From Corynebacterium lowii (lineage in GTDB: Bacteria; Actinomycetota; Actinomycetes; Mycobacteriales; Mycobacteriaceae), in assembly GCF_001412085.1 (NCBI RefSeq), contig NZ_LKEV01000002.1:372001-436000 (forward strand): a stretch of DNA of 64,000 nucleotides, read 5' to 3'. Positions within the stretch are counted from its first letter, which is position 1. Every line of letters begins with the position of its first letter. The notes beneath the pieces were generated by a model that worked only from the letters and a program-made list of their open reading frames with translations, did no database searches and was not told where the DNA came from. Positions 8,003 to 17,594 of this stretch are shown in pieces. Made by a program: the position numbers and the translations under genes.

Positions 8003-8234
8003 CCCCCTCCTGCTCACTGGCCCCCTGACCTCCCGCCAGGACCTCTACGCCGCGCTGGCCTGCTGCCTGTGCAGCGATAACCGCCCCGCGCCCAAGAATC
8101 TCGACGCGATGGCGGACCTCCTGCGCGAGGCGCAGGTGCGCACCATTATCTGTGCGCAGTGGGAACTTCCGCCTCCCGATGACCGTGCCGTGCGCGCCGT
8201 ATTCCACGACCTCGGCATTGCGTTCCAGCGCTAG
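7992..8234 (+). CDS. Barstar-family ribonuclease inhibitor
   Basis: An 80-residue protein starting at an ATG that overlaps the end of the ribonuclease gene (ATGCCGAATAA). It has the barstar pattern: an N-terminal strand LLLTG, helix one with RQDLYAAL, then KNLDAMADLL, which aligns with the NLDALWD segment of barstar and keeps both Asp residues, including the one that enters the nuclease active site. A short C-terminal helix and strand follow. It is expected to stay in the cytoplasm and neutralise the cognate RNase before export. It is small for the family but complete. Confidence 0.85.
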   Translation: MPNNPLLLTGPLTSRQDLYAALACCLCSDNRPAPKNLDAMADLLREAQVRTIICAQWELPPPDDRAVRAVFHDLGIAFQR

Positions 8235-8299
8235 GCGCCAGCCCCTCCGCCCTCCGCCTGGCCCCGGCTAACCCTGCCTAGCCCTGACTCCGCCCCTGC

Positions 8300-9595
8300 T
8301 CAGCCCCAGAAGTCCGCCAGGCTCGCCGCCCGGCGCGCCAGGCGCTCCAAGCGCGATTCCGTCATGGAGGCAATCTGATCCACCACCACCCGCTGCCGGG
8401 CGGCGTCGCTTTCCGCCTCCTGCCACCACTGGCGGAACATGGGGTCAAGAGCCCCTGGCGCTCCCGCGCAGAGGTAATCGAATACTCGGTAGATACGATC
8501 GCGCTGTTGATCCTGGCGCACCAGGTGGCGGTGTTCGTCCATCACGTAGAGCACCGCGATGGTTTTGAGGAGCTTCACCTCCGCTCGGGCTTGATCGGGA
8601 ACCGCGAGGTTGCCCTGGGTGCGCCCCAACCAGCCGGAACCTCCCGGATTGGCGGCCAGGGTGGCGTCGATAGTAGCGGAGACGTAGCGCCCCACGAGCT
8701 CACTGGTGAGTTTCTTGAGCGTGGCGTGGGCGCGCAGGCTCGCGTTGAACTCCACGCAGGCGGATACCAGGGGAAGTTGGCGCAGACCATCAGCGGCCTC
8801 CACCAGTTCCTCCTGGGTTCCACCAAAAGCACGGGCGCCCTTTTCCGCCAGTTTGGCCAGCTCCACGAAGTCCCAGAGCACCCCCAGGGAGATGCGCCCG
8901 GAGACGATGCCGTCCTCCACGTCATGCACGGAATAGGCCACGTCATCGGCCCAATCCATCACCTGAGCCTCCATCGCCGGGGTTTCATCCTCGTGGCCCC
9001 GGCGCACCCATTCCAGTACCGCGGCGTCCTCGTCGTAGCAGCCGTATTTTTTGTTCTTCTCACCATCCGCGCGGGTGCGCAAGCGCGGGTACTTGCAGGT
9101 GGCGTCGAGAGCCGCGCGGGTGAGGTTGAGGCCGTAACTTCTCCCCTGTTCATCGAGCACCTTGGGTTCCAGGCGCGTGAGAATCCGCAGCGTTTGCGCA
9201 TTGCCCTCGAAACCGCCGCAATCCTGGGCCACGTCGTTGAGCGCCCGCTCTCCGTTGTGCCCGTAGGGCGGGTGCCCAATATCGTGCGTGAGTCCCGCCA
9301 ACTCCGCCAGGTGCGGATCGAGCCCCAGGCCCGTGCCCATGCCCCGGGCGATCTGCGCCACCTCTAGGGAATGGGTCAGGCGGGTACGCGGGGTATCGCC
9401 ATCGCGGGGGCGCACCACCTGGGTTTTATCGGCTAATCTGCGCAGCGCCGCGGAATGGAGCACCCGGTCCCGGTCGCGGGAGAAGGCACTGCGTTGCTCC
9501 TGGGTGGTTCCGCCCAGGGTGCTGCCCTTGGCGTGCTCTGCTAATCGACGTCGCGTGTCCTCGGCGGTATACGAGTGCGTGTTCCTCGTGCTCAT
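8300..9595 (-). CDS. dgt: dGTP triphosphohydrolase-like protein
   Basis: A 431-residue HD-domain dNTP triphosphohydrolase that would convert dGTP or other dNTPs to deoxynucleosides and triphosphate. The HD signature is clear: TRLTHSLEVAQIARG around residue 70 and LTHDIGHPPYGHNGERAL around residue 107, with a further DWADDVAYSVHDVEDG motif near residue 215. The gene lies close to dnaG, as in other mycolata. Start at 9595 gives the usual MSTRNTHSYTAEDTRRR N terminus. Confidence 0.93.
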   Translation of the reverse strand: MSTRNTHSYTAEDTRRRLAEHAKGSTLGGTTQEQRSAFSRDRDRVLHSAALRRLADKTQVVRPRDGDTPRTRLTHSLEVAQIARGMGTGLGLDPHLAELAGLTHDIGHPPYGHNGERALNDVAQDCGGFEGNAQTLRILTRLEPKVLDEQGRSYGLNLTRAALDATCKYPRLRTRADGEKNKKYGCYDEDAAVLEWVRRGHEDETPAMEAQVMDWADDVAYSVHDVEDGIVSGRISLGVLWDFVELAKLAEKGARAFGGTQEELVEAADGLRQLPLVSACVEFNASLRAHATLKKLTSELVGRYVSATIDATLAANPGGSGWLGRTQGNLAVPDQARAEVKLLKTIAVLYVMDEHRHLVRQDQQRDRIYRVFDYLCAGAPGALDPMFRQWWQEAESDAARQRVVVDQIASMTESRLERLARRAASLADFWG

Positions 9596-9631
9596 CGCTC
9601 CTATTCTAGGCAGTTGAGTATCCTGGCCCCC

Positions 9632-11632
9632 ATGAACGTTATGCCCTCCCTCAAACGATCCCTCGCCGCAGCGGCGGCCTGCACCATCGCGCTCAGCCCC
9701 GCCGCTATGGCTTTGGCCCAGGACAACGCGGATACGCAGGTGCTCGCCGCCGCCCCGGTGGCCTTCGGGGAGGCGATCTATGACGAATCGGGGGTGCTGA
9801 GCGACGCCCAGGTTACCGAGCTAGAGCAGGCGGTGGCCCAGTTTCAAAAGGCCCATCAGCGCAACCTCAAGATCGCCTTTGTGGGGAGTTGGGATGGGTT
9901 AAGCAATGAGCAGTGGGCGAAACAAAGCCTTAATGCCAATGGCGGGGGCAATCTCGCCTTATTGGCTGTCAATACCACCGATGAACAATACATAGTGGCA
10001 AGCGGGCAAACCTGGTCTACCTCGGAGACCCGCGCGCTAGAAAACGCAGTACAGTCCTCGCTCAGTAATAAAGATTGGTACGGCGCCGCCACCGCCTTCA
10101 TCGACACCGCTAATTCCAGCGGCCAGGTATCCAGCAACTCTATGGTTTGGCTGGGTGCCGGGGCCGTCGCTGTGGCCGGAGCCGGAGGTGGCATTTGGTA
10201 CACCAGCCGCAAACGCCGCAAGAAGGAAGATCGCGCGGTAGTAGAAAGCGCCCGGCGCATTGACCCCTCCGATACCACCTCGCTGGCCCAGCTCCCCATC
10301 CCCGCCCTGGGTCAGGTGGCCGACGATTACTTCGTGGCCACCGATGAATCCATCCGCCGGGGCGAGGAAGAACTGGCCGTGGCTACCGCCGAGTTCGGCT
10401 CCGCGCGCACCCGCCCCTTCCGCCGCGCATTGGATAAAGCCCAGACTGCCATCAAGCGGGCCTACGATATTCACGATCAGCTCAACGACGCCATTCCCGA
10501 GACCAACGAGGAAAAGCGCGCGCTGCTCACCGAGGTTATTACCTCCTGTTCCACGGCCCAGCAGGCCTTGGACGAGCAGGCCAAGGACTTTGCCGAAATG
10601 CGCTCCTTGCTCCTCAACGCGGATGCCAAGATCGCTGAGATCACCCAACGCACCGTGGATATTCGCGCCCGCCTGCCCAAGGTGGAAGGCATCCTCGATA
10701 ACTTGCGCAAGCGCTACCCCGAGGCCACCGTGGCCTCCGTGCAGGACAACCCGGAATTGGCCGCCGCCAGCCTCGACGCCGCCGAGAACTCCCTGAGTGC
10801 CGCGCGCGGGTTGGCTCAAAAGCCCGCTGGTCAGCAGGGCGGCCTGGTGATGGTGCTGCGCGAGGCCGAGCATGCCGTGGAGGTGGCCGACCGCATGCTC
10901 ACCGGCGTGGAGCACGCCGATGAGAATATCGCCACCGCTCGTGCCTCCCTGCGCTCCCTCATCGAGGAGGTGGAAGAGGAGATCACCGAGGCCGAGGAAT
11001 TGCGCGCCCGCGGCACCGCCAATGGGGCACAGGCCGATTGGACGAGCCTGGAAGCCACCGTGGAGGAGGCCCGCCGCCTGGTAGATGAGGCCAGGAACAA
11101 GGGCGAGGAGGACCCCCTGGGGGCCTATACGGAGCTCAATGACCTCGACGCCCGCCTGGATGAGCAGCTCGATAGCCTCCGCGAGACCACCTCCACTCAG
11201 GATCGCCTGGTGCGCCTGTATCGGCAGCACAGCGATGCCTCCCGCACCGCGATCCAGAGCGCGGAGGACCTCATCGCCTCGCGCGGGCGGCTGGTGGGTA
11301 CCCAGGCCCGCACCTATCTCTCCGAAGCCAAGCAATTAGCGCAGCGCGCCCAGGAAACGCAGGAGAGCAATCTGCGCCAGGCCATCGAGCAGGCGCGTCA
11401 GGCCACCCAGCGCGCCCAATCCGCCATGAAGGCCGCACAGAGCGATATTGATGAGCACTATCGACGCCAACGCCGCCAGGATTTCAGCTCCGGTGCGGGT
11501 AGCCTGCTCACGGGCATGGTGATCGGCAATATCCTCAGCGGCGGCCACGGCCACGGCGGGGGCTTTGGGGGCGGTTTCGACGGCGGTGGAGACTTTGGCG
11601 GCGGGGATGACTTCTTTGGCGGTAGCTTCTAA
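9632..11632 (+). CDS. TPM-domain membrane protein with coiled coil and Gly-rich tail
   Basis: A 666-residue exported, membrane-anchored protein. Residues 1-30 are a Sec signal (ending AMALAQ). A TPM domain (about 45-165) begins with IYDESGVLSDAQVTELEQAV, a fold of the Psb32/YgcG group. One transmembrane segment follows at about 172-190 and is succeeded by a basic stop-transfer RKRRKK. About 400 residues of charged coiled coil make up the cytoplasmic part, ending in a Gly/His/Phe-rich tail (HGHGGGFGGGFDGGGDF). ATG 9632 is chosen over an upstream in-frame start because it begins the signal peptide. The stop interlocks with the next gene by 4 nt. Exact function is unknown. Confidence 0.85.
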   Translation: MNVMPSLKRSLAAAAACTIALSPAAMALAQDNADTQVLAAAPVAFGEAIYDESGVLSDAQVTELEQAVAQFQKAHQRNLKIAFVGSWDGLSNEQWAKQSLNANGGGNLALLAVNTTDEQYIVASGQTWSTSETRALENAVQSSLSNKDWYGAATAFIDTANSSGQVSSNSMVWLGAGAVAVAGAGGGIWYTSRKRRKKEDRAVVESARRIDPSDTTSLAQLPIPALGQVADDYFVATDESIRRGEEELAVATAEFGSARTRPFRRALDKAQTAIKRAYDIHDQLNDAIPETNEEKRALLTEVITSCSTAQQALDEQAKDFAEMRSLLLNADAKIAEITQRTVDIRARLPKVEGILDNLRKRYPEATVASVQDNPELAAASLDAAENSLSAARGLAQKPAGQQGGLVMVLREAEHAVEVADRMLTGVEHADENIATARASLRSLIEEVEEEITEAEELRARGTANGAQADWTSLEATVEEARRLVDEARNKGEEDPLGAYTELNDLDARLDEQLDSLRETTSTQDRLVRLYRQHSDASRTAIQSAEDLIASRGRLVGTQARTYLSEAKQLAQRAQETQESNLRQAIEQARQATQRAQSAMKAAQSDIDEHYRRQRRQDFSSGAGSLLTGMVIGNILSGGHGHGGGFGGGFDGGGDFGGGDDFFGGSF

Positions 11633-12096
11633 CCCCGGCTAAGCCGGGGGCGCCGCACCGGGGAATCCACCAGCACGCACCCCCAGGACATAAACACCAC
11701 GTCGAGGGGGATCAAGGCGGAGGCGGCTCCGCTGGCCTCCTCAATCTCCACCCTTCCACTAATCAGCGGGCGCACCACGGCTAAGGCGCTCCCCTCGCGG
11801 TTAATCACCCGTTGCTTACGCCAGGGGCTGGTGCGCACCAGCTCGTATTCGCGTTCCATGCACCGCGCGTGAAGGTGCTGCACCGTCAATCCCGTCTGCG
11901 CGATGGTGAACACTCCCCCGGTCATAGAGGTGGCTCGGGCGCGAAAGCGCGGGCCCTCGGCGGCGTGCTCGATGAGCAGGCGCTCCTCCCCGTAGTGCAG
12001 CACATCGGAACGCACGGAGGCGATGGAAACCCCGTTGGCGTCGATAAGCTCATTGCCTTCCCACGCCCATATCCCGTTGCCTTCGCGCTCTGCCAT
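11629..12096 (-). CDS. Hypothetical protein, 155 aa
   Basis: Soluble-looking protein starting at ATG 12096 (MAEREGNGIWAWEG); the open frame extends 33 nt farther but has no better start. It is built of short alternating hydrophobic segments typical of a beta-rich fold, with no catalytic motif I recognise. It lies 7 nt behind the next gene and in operon with it and glyS; the two small proteins look distantly alike (both begin with a Trp-containing strand followed by a T/S-rich region), so they may be paralogues. Confidence 0.65.
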   Translation of the reverse strand: MAEREGNGIWAWEGNELIDANGVSIASVRSDVLHYGEERLLIEHAAEGPRFRARATSMTGGVFTIAQTGLTVQHLHARCMEREYELVRTSPWRKQRVINREGSALAVVRPLISGRVEIEEASGAASALIPLDVVFMSWGCVLVDSPVRRPRLSRG

Positions 12097-12103
12097 GATG
12101 CTC

Positions 12104-12616
12104 CTATAACAACACCGTGAGGATCGCAATGAGGGTGGCGGCCAGGAGCGTAACGATGAGCACCGTGGTGGAGGCGTTTAAGCGGGCTTCCAGAATCAGG
12201 CGGACAAACCAACTCAGCGCCACCACCTCGGCGGTGCTGAACTGAGCGTCTTCTTCTAATTCCAGCACGCAGCGGCGCACGCCGTTATTCCCACCGGAAA
12301 ACTGCGCCACCTTGGTACCTTGAGCGTCCTCCACCACCCAATCGTTGCGATTCTCGTTGACCAGATTCACAGCACGCCCAGCGAGGCTCACCTCGATATT
12401 CTTGGCACGCGCGAGGTTCCCGGTGGCGGTGAACACGCGGCCGTCGTCCGTAGTGGCGGTGGCCGCTTTCTTGGTGGTGCTGAGAATCCAGGAATGACCG
12501 CCCACGCTGGCGCGCTCCACGCCAAAGGTGCCCAGTTCCTCCGGGCCGTCCTCCACCAGGAGCGGAGTGGACTTACCGCGCGCTCCCCAGGAGGTGTAGT
12601 GGGCCTGGTATGCCAT
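12104..12616 (-). CDS. Hypothetical protein with C-terminal membrane anchor, 170 aa
   Basis: Starts at ATG 12616, one nucleotide after the glyS stop (TGA G ATG), indicating translational coupling with glycyl-tRNA synthetase. Residues 1-145 are a beta-rich soluble region; residues 150-170 form one hydrophobic segment (STTVLIVTLLAATLIAILTVLL) at the extreme C terminus, the layout of a tail-anchored protein. No family is recognised. Confidence 0.7.
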   Translation of the reverse strand: MAYQAHYTSWGARGKSTPLLVEDGPEELGTFGVERASVGGHSWILSTTKKAATATTDDGRVFTATGNLARAKNIEVSLAGRAVNLVNENRNDWVVEDAQGTKVAQFSGGNNGVRRCVLELEEDAQFSTAEVVALSWFVRLILEARLNASTTVLIVTLLAATLIAILTVLL

Positions 12617-12617
12617 C

Positions 12618-14003
12618 TCAGCACCCCAGCAAGCGCTGCGCCAAGTAGGCCTCAAGATCGGCAATCTTCACGCGCTCCTGTTCCATCGTGTCGCGCTCGC
12701 GCACCGTCACGGCCTCGTCCTCCAGGGTGTCGAAGTCCACGGTCACGCAGAAGGGGGTGCCGATCTCGTCCTGGCGCCGGTAGCGGCGGCCGATGGCACC
12801 GGAGGTGTCGTAGTCCACGTTCCAGTAGGCGCGCAGCTTATCGGCCAGTTCCTTGGCCTTGCCCGCCAGCGGCTCCTTCTTGGATAACGGCAGCACGGCC
12901 ACCTTCACCGGGGAAAGGCGGTAATCCAGCTTGAGCACCACGCGCTTATCCACCCCACCCTTGGCGTTCGGGGCCTCATCCTCGGTATAGGCGTCCACCA
13001 GGAAGGCCATCATGGAGCGGCCCAGGCCCGCGGCGGGTTCGATGCAGTAGGGAATCCAGCGCTCGTCGGCCTCCTGGTCATAGAAGCTCAGATCCTCACC
13101 GGAGCTCTCCGCATGCACGCGGAGGTCATAATCGGTGCGGTTGGCCACGCCCTCCAACTCGCCCCACTTGGAGCCGGCAAAACCAAAGGCGTACTCCACG
13201 TCCACGGTGCGCTTGGAATAGTGCGAGAGCTTTTCCTGCGGGTGCTCGTAGAGGCGCAGGTTCTCCGGCTTGATGCCCAGGTCCACGTACCACTGGTAGC
13301 GATCGTCAATCCAGTACTGGTGCCACTGCTCGTCCTCGCCGGGCTTGACGAAGAACTCCATCTCCATCTGCTCGAACTCGCGGGTGCGGAAGATGAAGTT
13401 ACCGGGGGTGATCTCGTTGCGGAAGGACTTGCCGATGTTCGCAATGCCGAACGGGGGCTTCATGCGCGCGGAGTTCATCACGTTCTTGAAGTTAATGAAG
13501 ATACCCTGGGCGGTCTCCGGGCGCAGGTAGTGCATGCCCTCCTCATCGTCCACCGGGCCAAGGAAGGTCTTGAGCAAGCCGGAAAAGGCCTTGGGCTCGG
13601 TCCAGTTGCCGGGCTGGCCGGTCTCGGGATCGTTGATGTCCGCCAGGCCATTTGCCGGAGGATGACCGTGCTTTTCCTCGTAGGCTTCCAGGAGGTGATC
13701 GGCACGGTAGCGCTTGTGGGTGTACAGGGATTCCACCAGCGGATCGGTGAATACCTCCACGTGCCCGGAGGCCACCCACACCTGACGCGGCTGAATCACC
13801 GAGGTATCCACGCCCACCACATCGGCGCGCGAGGTGACCATGTGGCGCCACCACTGCTTCTTGATGTTCTCCTTGAGCTCCACGCCCAGGGGGCCGTAAT
13901 CCCATGCCGAGCGGGTACCGCCATAGATTTCACCCGCCGGGTAGACCAGACCACGCCGCTTACAAAGGTTCACCACGGTATCAATGACGGACTGCTGCGC
14001 CAT
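12618..14003 (-). CDS. glyS: Glycyl-tRNA synthetase
   Basis: A 461-residue class II, alpha2-type glycyl-tRNA synthetase that charges tRNA-Gly. It begins with the typical [32 protein letters not shown], contains motif 2 ([25 protein letters not shown], about residues 190-215) and motif 3 ([14 protein letters not shown] near 330), and ends in the anticodon-binding domain. AGGAGG lies 11 nt before the ATG. It heads a small operon with two unknown genes. Confidence 0.97.
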   Translation of the reverse strand: MAQQSVIDTVVNLCKRRGLVYPAGEIYGGTRSAWDYGPLGVELKENIKKQWWRHMVTSRADVVGVDTSVIQPRQVWVASGHVEVFTDPLVESLYTHKRYRADHLLEAYEEKHGHPPANGLADINDPETGQPGNWTEPKAFSGLLKTFLGPVDDEEGMHYLRPETAQGIFINFKNVMNSARMKPPFGIANIGKSFRNEITPGNFIFRTREFEQMEMEFFVKPGEDEQWHQYWIDDRYQWYVDLGIKPENLRLYEHPQEKLSHYSKRTVDVEYAFGFAGSKWGELEGVANRTDYDLRVHAESSGEDLSFYDQEADERWIPYCIEPAAGLGRSMMAFLVDAYTEDEAPNAKGGVDKRVVLKLDYRLSPVKVAVLPLSKKEPLAGKAKELADKLRAYWNVDYDTSGAIGRRYRRQDEIGTPFCVTVDFDTLEDEAVTVRERDTMEQERVKIADLEAYLAQRLLGC

Positions 14004-14367
14004 AAGGGAACACGCCTCCTAGATGCTTAATCGCTGATTCACCCTGACGCGCCATCCGCGCCCGGCAAAGGAATGGCGGGCATTTGGCTTAGGTTGCCCG
14101 TCACCCCACGCCGCTGGGGAAGATTCCCCGCCATTCTAACCGCTCTCGCCCCGGCTTCTCGCGTCGCCCGCCCCGGAAGTGGTTTTCTCCTTCCGAGCCT
14201 CTTCCGAACCACTGCCGAGCCCCTATCAAGATTGAAAATATTTACGGTGTTTTCCTGAGAATGTGACTAGACTCATCCGGGAAAATGCTCCCTGTGCTGC
14301 AAACCACGTGCATTTGGTCTATCATTTTTGACTATCACTTGCTGGACGATTTATAGGCGAGAATCTC
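14004..14367. other. 364-bp intergenic region between glyS and the ArsR gene
   Basis: Divergent promoter region with no credible coding sequence. Near glyS it holds an inverted repeat (listed separately); near the ArsR gene it becomes AT-rich (14230-14360), the likely site of the ArsR/Zur promoter and operator. A loose GAAAA...TTTTC dyad is seen at about 14232-14256 but is too imperfect to call. Confidence 0.5.
14071..14136. repeat. 10-bp perfect inverted repeat upstream of glyS
   Basis: GAATGGCGGG at 14071-14080 is repeated in complement at 14127-14136, 46 nt apart, within the probable glyS leader. It could fold into a long stem-loop in the 5' UTR or be an operator pair. No T-box consensus was seen. 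Confidence 0.4.
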
Positions 14368-14736
14368 ATGCCAGAACACACCGATGCCTCATCCGCGCTT
14401 CACGCCCATAACCGGGCCGCAAGCACGGTACTCGGCGCTCTCGGCTCGGAAATCCGCATCAGTATCCTCGCCCTCCTCATAGAACGCGAATATCTCGTCA
14501 GCGAGCTCGTCACGCAGCTACACCGCCCCCAGCCCCTCATCAGCCAACACCTCCGCGTGCTCAAAAACGCCGGCATTGTGGTTTCCCACCCCCAGGGCCG
14601 CAGCCGCTGCTACCGCTTGAGAACCCCCGAGCTGAGCGATCTTTTCCGCGAGATCATCTCCCTGGCCGCCACCGCTCACCAATACCTCCCCCCGGCCACT
14701 TCTGCGCACACGGCCACCCAATCCGACGTCGATTAG
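14368..14736 (+). CDS. ArsR/SmtB-family metal-responsive repressor
   Basis: A 122-residue winged-helix regulator. The recognition helix region is VSELVTQLHRPQPLISQHLRVLKNAGIV (about residues 48-75) followed by the wing GRSRCYRL. A C-terminal His/His-containing segment (AATAHQYL...SAHTATQ) could contribute a metal site. The gene lies 88 nt upstream of zur in the same orientation, the order known for the zinc-sensing ArsR-type repressor of corynebacteria and mycobacteria, so a zinc response is inferred. Confidence 0.87.
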   Translation: MPEHTDASSALHAHNRAASTVLGALGSEIRISILALLIEREYLVSELVTQLHRPQPLISQHLRVLKNAGIVVSHPQGRSRCYRLRTPELSDLFREIISLAATAHQYLPPATSAHTATQSDVD

Positions 14737-14824
14737 CACAACCGGAAAAGCCCCAGCGCACCGCCGAGCCAAGCGAGGCTGTAGTACGCTGCCCAACAGA
14801 CCCCAGGGGAAGGAGCAACGGAAA

Positions 14825-15319
14825 GTGAATAAGAAAACCACTGCACGTACCCCGCAGCTCGGCGCTCGAAATACCAAGCAGCGCGCCGCCGTGGTAGAGG
14901 CACTCGTCTCCCTCAATAATTTTGCCTCGGCCAAAACCATCCATCACGAACTCACCGAGCGCGGCACTCCCGTGGGGCTTTCCACGGTGTACCGCACCCT
15001 GCAATCCCTCGCTGATATTCACGCGGTGGATGTGCTCAGCGTCGCCGGGGGCGAAAGCCTGTACCGCCACTGCCTCAGCGAGGATCACCACCATCACCTA
15101 GTGTGCACCCAGTGCGGCTCCACCAAGGAAATAGACGGCGGCCCGGTGGAGCGGTGGGCTCAGGAGGTGGCCACGCACTACGGCTTTGCCCTGACCGGCC
15201 ACGACGCCGAGATTTATGGGCTGTGCCCCGCCTGCCAGGCCAAGCAAGAAAGCCCGATCCAAGGTAGCCCCGACGCAGCGGACGCGGCAAATACAACAGG
15301 CACAGACGGCACGAACTAA
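14825..15319 (+). CDS. zur: Zinc uptake regulator, Fur family
   Basis: A 164-residue Fur-family repressor of zinc uptake genes. It starts at GTG 14825 with GAAGGAG upstream. The DNA-binding region carries FASAKTIHHELTERGTPVGLSTVYRTLQSL; the metal sites include HHHHLVCTQCGSTKEID (about residues 90-106) and GLCPACQ (about 135), giving the paired CxxC structural zinc site. The last ~25 residues are a low-complexity Ala/Thr/Asp tail. Pairing with the upstream ArsR gene supports Zur rather than Fur. Confidence 0.93.
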   Translation: MNKKTTARTPQLGARNTKQRAAVVEALVSLNNFASAKTIHHELTERGTPVGLSTVYRTLQSLADIHAVDVLSVAGGESLYRHCLSEDHHHHLVCTQCGSTKEIDGGPVERWAQEVATHYGFALTGHDAEIYGLCPACQAKQESPIQGSPDAADAANTTGTDGTN

Positions 15320-15468
15320 GCTCAGGCTAAGGCGCGTAACCTTCCGTTCATCTACTTTTTACCTCAAAGGATACCGCCATCCACATGCCGTTTACAGAAA
15401 CCACATACCTTTTCCAGTGAGCAATGCTCGTTTTGTCCTTCGGTTCATCACTACCTGGAAGAGTAGTT

Positions 15469-16995
15469 ATGTCTTATTCCCTTCGTTCCTCCCTGCGTCG
15501 CTCTGTTCTCCCCGCAGCAGCCGTCATGACGAGCCTCGTTCTCGTTACCTCTTGCTCTAGCTCCGAGAACACCGATCAGCAGGCCGAGGCCTCGGCTCCG
15601 CAGACGAGCACCAGCCAGATCGCCCAGGTTTCCAAGGCGGAATCCACCCCCCGCGAGGCGAACGGCAATCTTTCCGAACACGGCGGAGCCCGCCGCACTG
15701 AGGGCGATCAATCCCAGGCCCTCCAAGAGGCCATCAGCCAGACCGGCGCCAAGAACGTCATCCTGCTCATCGGTGACGGCATGGGCGATTCCGAGATTAC
15801 CGCCGCCCGCGACTACGCCGAGGGGGCCGGCGGCTCCTTCAAGGGCCTCGACGCCCTGCCCGTGACCGGCCAGTACACCCACTACTCGCTGTACAAGGAT
15901 GGCAAGCCGAACTACGTCACCGACTCCGCCGCCTCCGGCTCCGCCTGGGCCACCGGAACCAAGACCTACAACGGCGCCATCTCCGTAGACATCGAGGGCA
16001 AGGACCAGGAAAGCCTGCTAGAGCGCGCCAAGAAGGCGGGCCTGGCCACCGGCAACGTCTCCACCGCCGAGCTCCAGGACGCTACCCCCGCCGTGCAGGC
16101 CGCCCACGTGACCCACCGCAAGTGTTACAGCCCGGATTCCACCTCCGAGAAGTGCCCGGATAACGCCCTGGAAAACGGTGGCCGCGGCTCCATCTCCGAG
16201 CAGATCCTCGATACCCGCGCGGATGTGACCCTGGGCGGTGGCTCCGAGAGCTTTGAGGAAAAGGCCAAGGCCGGCGAGTACAAGGACAAGACCCTGCTGG
16301 AGCAGGCCCGCGAGCGCGGCTACCAGCTGCCCACCAATGCCGAGGAACTGAGCAAGATCACCGAGGCCAACCAGGATAAGCCGGTGCTGGGCCTCTTCTC
16401 CGAGGGCAACATGCCGGTGCGTTGGGAGGGCCCCAAGGCCGCCAAGGGTGGCTACAAGGAGGAGGCCGCCACCTGCACCGATAACCCCGAGCGCACCGCT
16501 GAGGTGCCGCTGCTGGCCGATATGACGCAGAAGGCCATCGACCTGCTCAAGGATAAGGAAGAGGGCTTCTTCCTCCAGGTGGAGGGCGCCTCCATCGACA
16601 AGCAGGATCACAAGGCCAACCCCTGTGGGCAGATCGGTGAGACCGTGGACCTCGACGAGGCCGTGCAGAAGGCCCTGGAGTTTGCCAAGCAGGACGGTGA
16701 AACCCTCGTGGTGGTCACCGCCGATCACGCCCACACCAGCCAGATCGTGCCCACCATCGTGGACGAGGAAGATGACGTGGAAGGCCTCTACCCCGGCTTG
16801 ACCCGCAAGCTCATCACCCGCGAGGGCTCCGAGCTGACCATGAGCTACGCCACCAATGAGGACGCGGAGGAATCCCAGGAGCACACCGGTACCCAGTTGC
16901 GCATCGCCGCTTATGGCCCGAACTCGGCTAATGTGGCCGGCCTGACCGATCAGACCGACCTCTTCTTCACCATCAACGACGCGCTCGGCCTCTAA
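15469..16995 (+). CDS. phoA: Alkaline phosphatase, lipoprotein
   Basis: A 508-residue member of the E. coli PhoA family, releasing phosphate from monoesters outside the membrane. Start ATG 15469 gives a lipoprotein signal with lipobox LVTSC (Cys about residue 31). Metal/active-site motifs are [14 protein letters not shown], then [16 protein letters not shown] with the nucleophilic Ser, and ADHAHTSQI plus EHTGTQL near the C terminus with the zinc-binding His residues. It lies 149 nt behind zur in the same orientation, interesting as PhoA needs two zinc ions. The stop interlocks with the next gene by 4 nt. Confidence 0.95.
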   Translation: MSYSLRSSLRRSVLPAAAVMTSLVLVTSCSSSENTDQQAEASAPQTSTSQIAQVSKAESTPREANGNLSEHGGARRTEGDQSQALQEAISQTGAKNVILLIGDGMGDSEITAARDYAEGAGGSFKGLDALPVTGQYTHYSLYKDGKPNYVTDSAASGSAWATGTKTYNGAISVDIEGKDQESLLERAKKAGLATGNVSTAELQDATPAVQAAHVTHRKCYSPDSTSEKCPDNALENGGRGSISEQILDTRADVTLGGGSESFEEKAKAGEYKDKTLLEQARERGYQLPTNAEELSKITEANQDKPVLGLFSEGNMPVRWEGPKAAKGGYKEEAATCTDNPERTAEVPLLADMTQKAIDLLKDKEEGFFLQVEGASIDKQDHKANPCGQIGETVDLDEAVQKALEFAKQDGETLVVVTADHAHTSQIVPTIVDEEDDVEGLYPGLTRKLITREGSELTMSYATNEDAEESQEHTGTQLRIAAYGPNSANVAGLTDQTDLFFTINDALGL

Positions 16996-17561
16996 CCGGC
17001 CTGAGACGCCAGCACCGCGCGGTATCGCTGCGGTTCCTCGCCCCAGGTGCCCATCAGGGTTCCTGGGGCGTCGTCGTTGCGCTGATCGTCCAGCACCACC
17101 AACACCTCGGCCCCTTCACCGGGGATAACGCGGAACTCCACCTGCGGGGGCTGCACCTCGCCGGTGCTCAGATCGCGTTTCGACGCCGCCGTGCCTCCTT
17201 CGCGCACCACCGCGTTCAGGGCATCGCGGAAGGCCGGATCGCGGCGGGCGTCGTAAATATAGCGGGTGCCCAGCACGGAATGGGCCATCTCGCCCAGCGT
17301 GGGAACATCTGCGGGTAGCGGCTCGGGGCGGTAGGTCAGCGGCACCTGGAAGAGGCGTTCGCCCACGCTCACTATGGTTACCTCCATGCCCACCTGGCCC
17401 TCGGGATCGATCAAACGCCAGGCGGCCTGCTGGGTGTGGGCCTCGCCCTCCCTCAGCAATCCCTCACTCAGCAGGAAGCGGCGTTGAAACTCTGGCTTGC
17501 CGGGTTCCAGCGTGGCATCGCTATAAACTTCCGCAACGTATGTGTTCTGATTCTCAGCCAT
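16992..17561 (-). CDS. Maltokinase N-terminal cap-like protein
   Basis: A 189-residue stand-alone protein resembling the N-terminal cap domain of actinobacterial maltokinases. The typical run is visible: [13 protein letters not shown], then [29 protein letters not shown] and [16 protein letters not shown]. It lacks the kinase body, so it has no expected catalytic activity by itself; such solo proteins are known in corynebacteria but their role is not established. It runs in the same direction as the VIT-family transporter gene upstream. Confidence 0.78.
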   Translation of the reverse strand: MAENQNTYVAEVYSDATLEPGKPEFQRRFLLSEGLLREGEAHTQQAAWRLIDPEGQVGMEVTIVSVGERLFQVPLTYRPEPLPADVPTLGEMAHSVLGTRYIYDARRDPAFRDALNAVVREGGTAASKRDLSTGEVQPPQVEFRVIPGEGAEVLVVLDDQRNDDAPGTLMGTWGEEPQRYRAVLASQAG

Positions 17562-17594
17562 GCACCCCAGAATGCCACAACGCAGCGAACGCTA

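Noticed and set aside
11633..11649. Hairpin CCCCGGCT-A-AGCCGGGG as terminator
   Set aside because: It has a one-base loop, no T-run and lies inside the end of the minus-strand gene, so it is not a convincing terminator.
14140..14367. Zur box in the ArsR promoter
   Set aside because: Only a loose GAAAA...TTTTC dyad with long spacing is visible; not enough to call a site.
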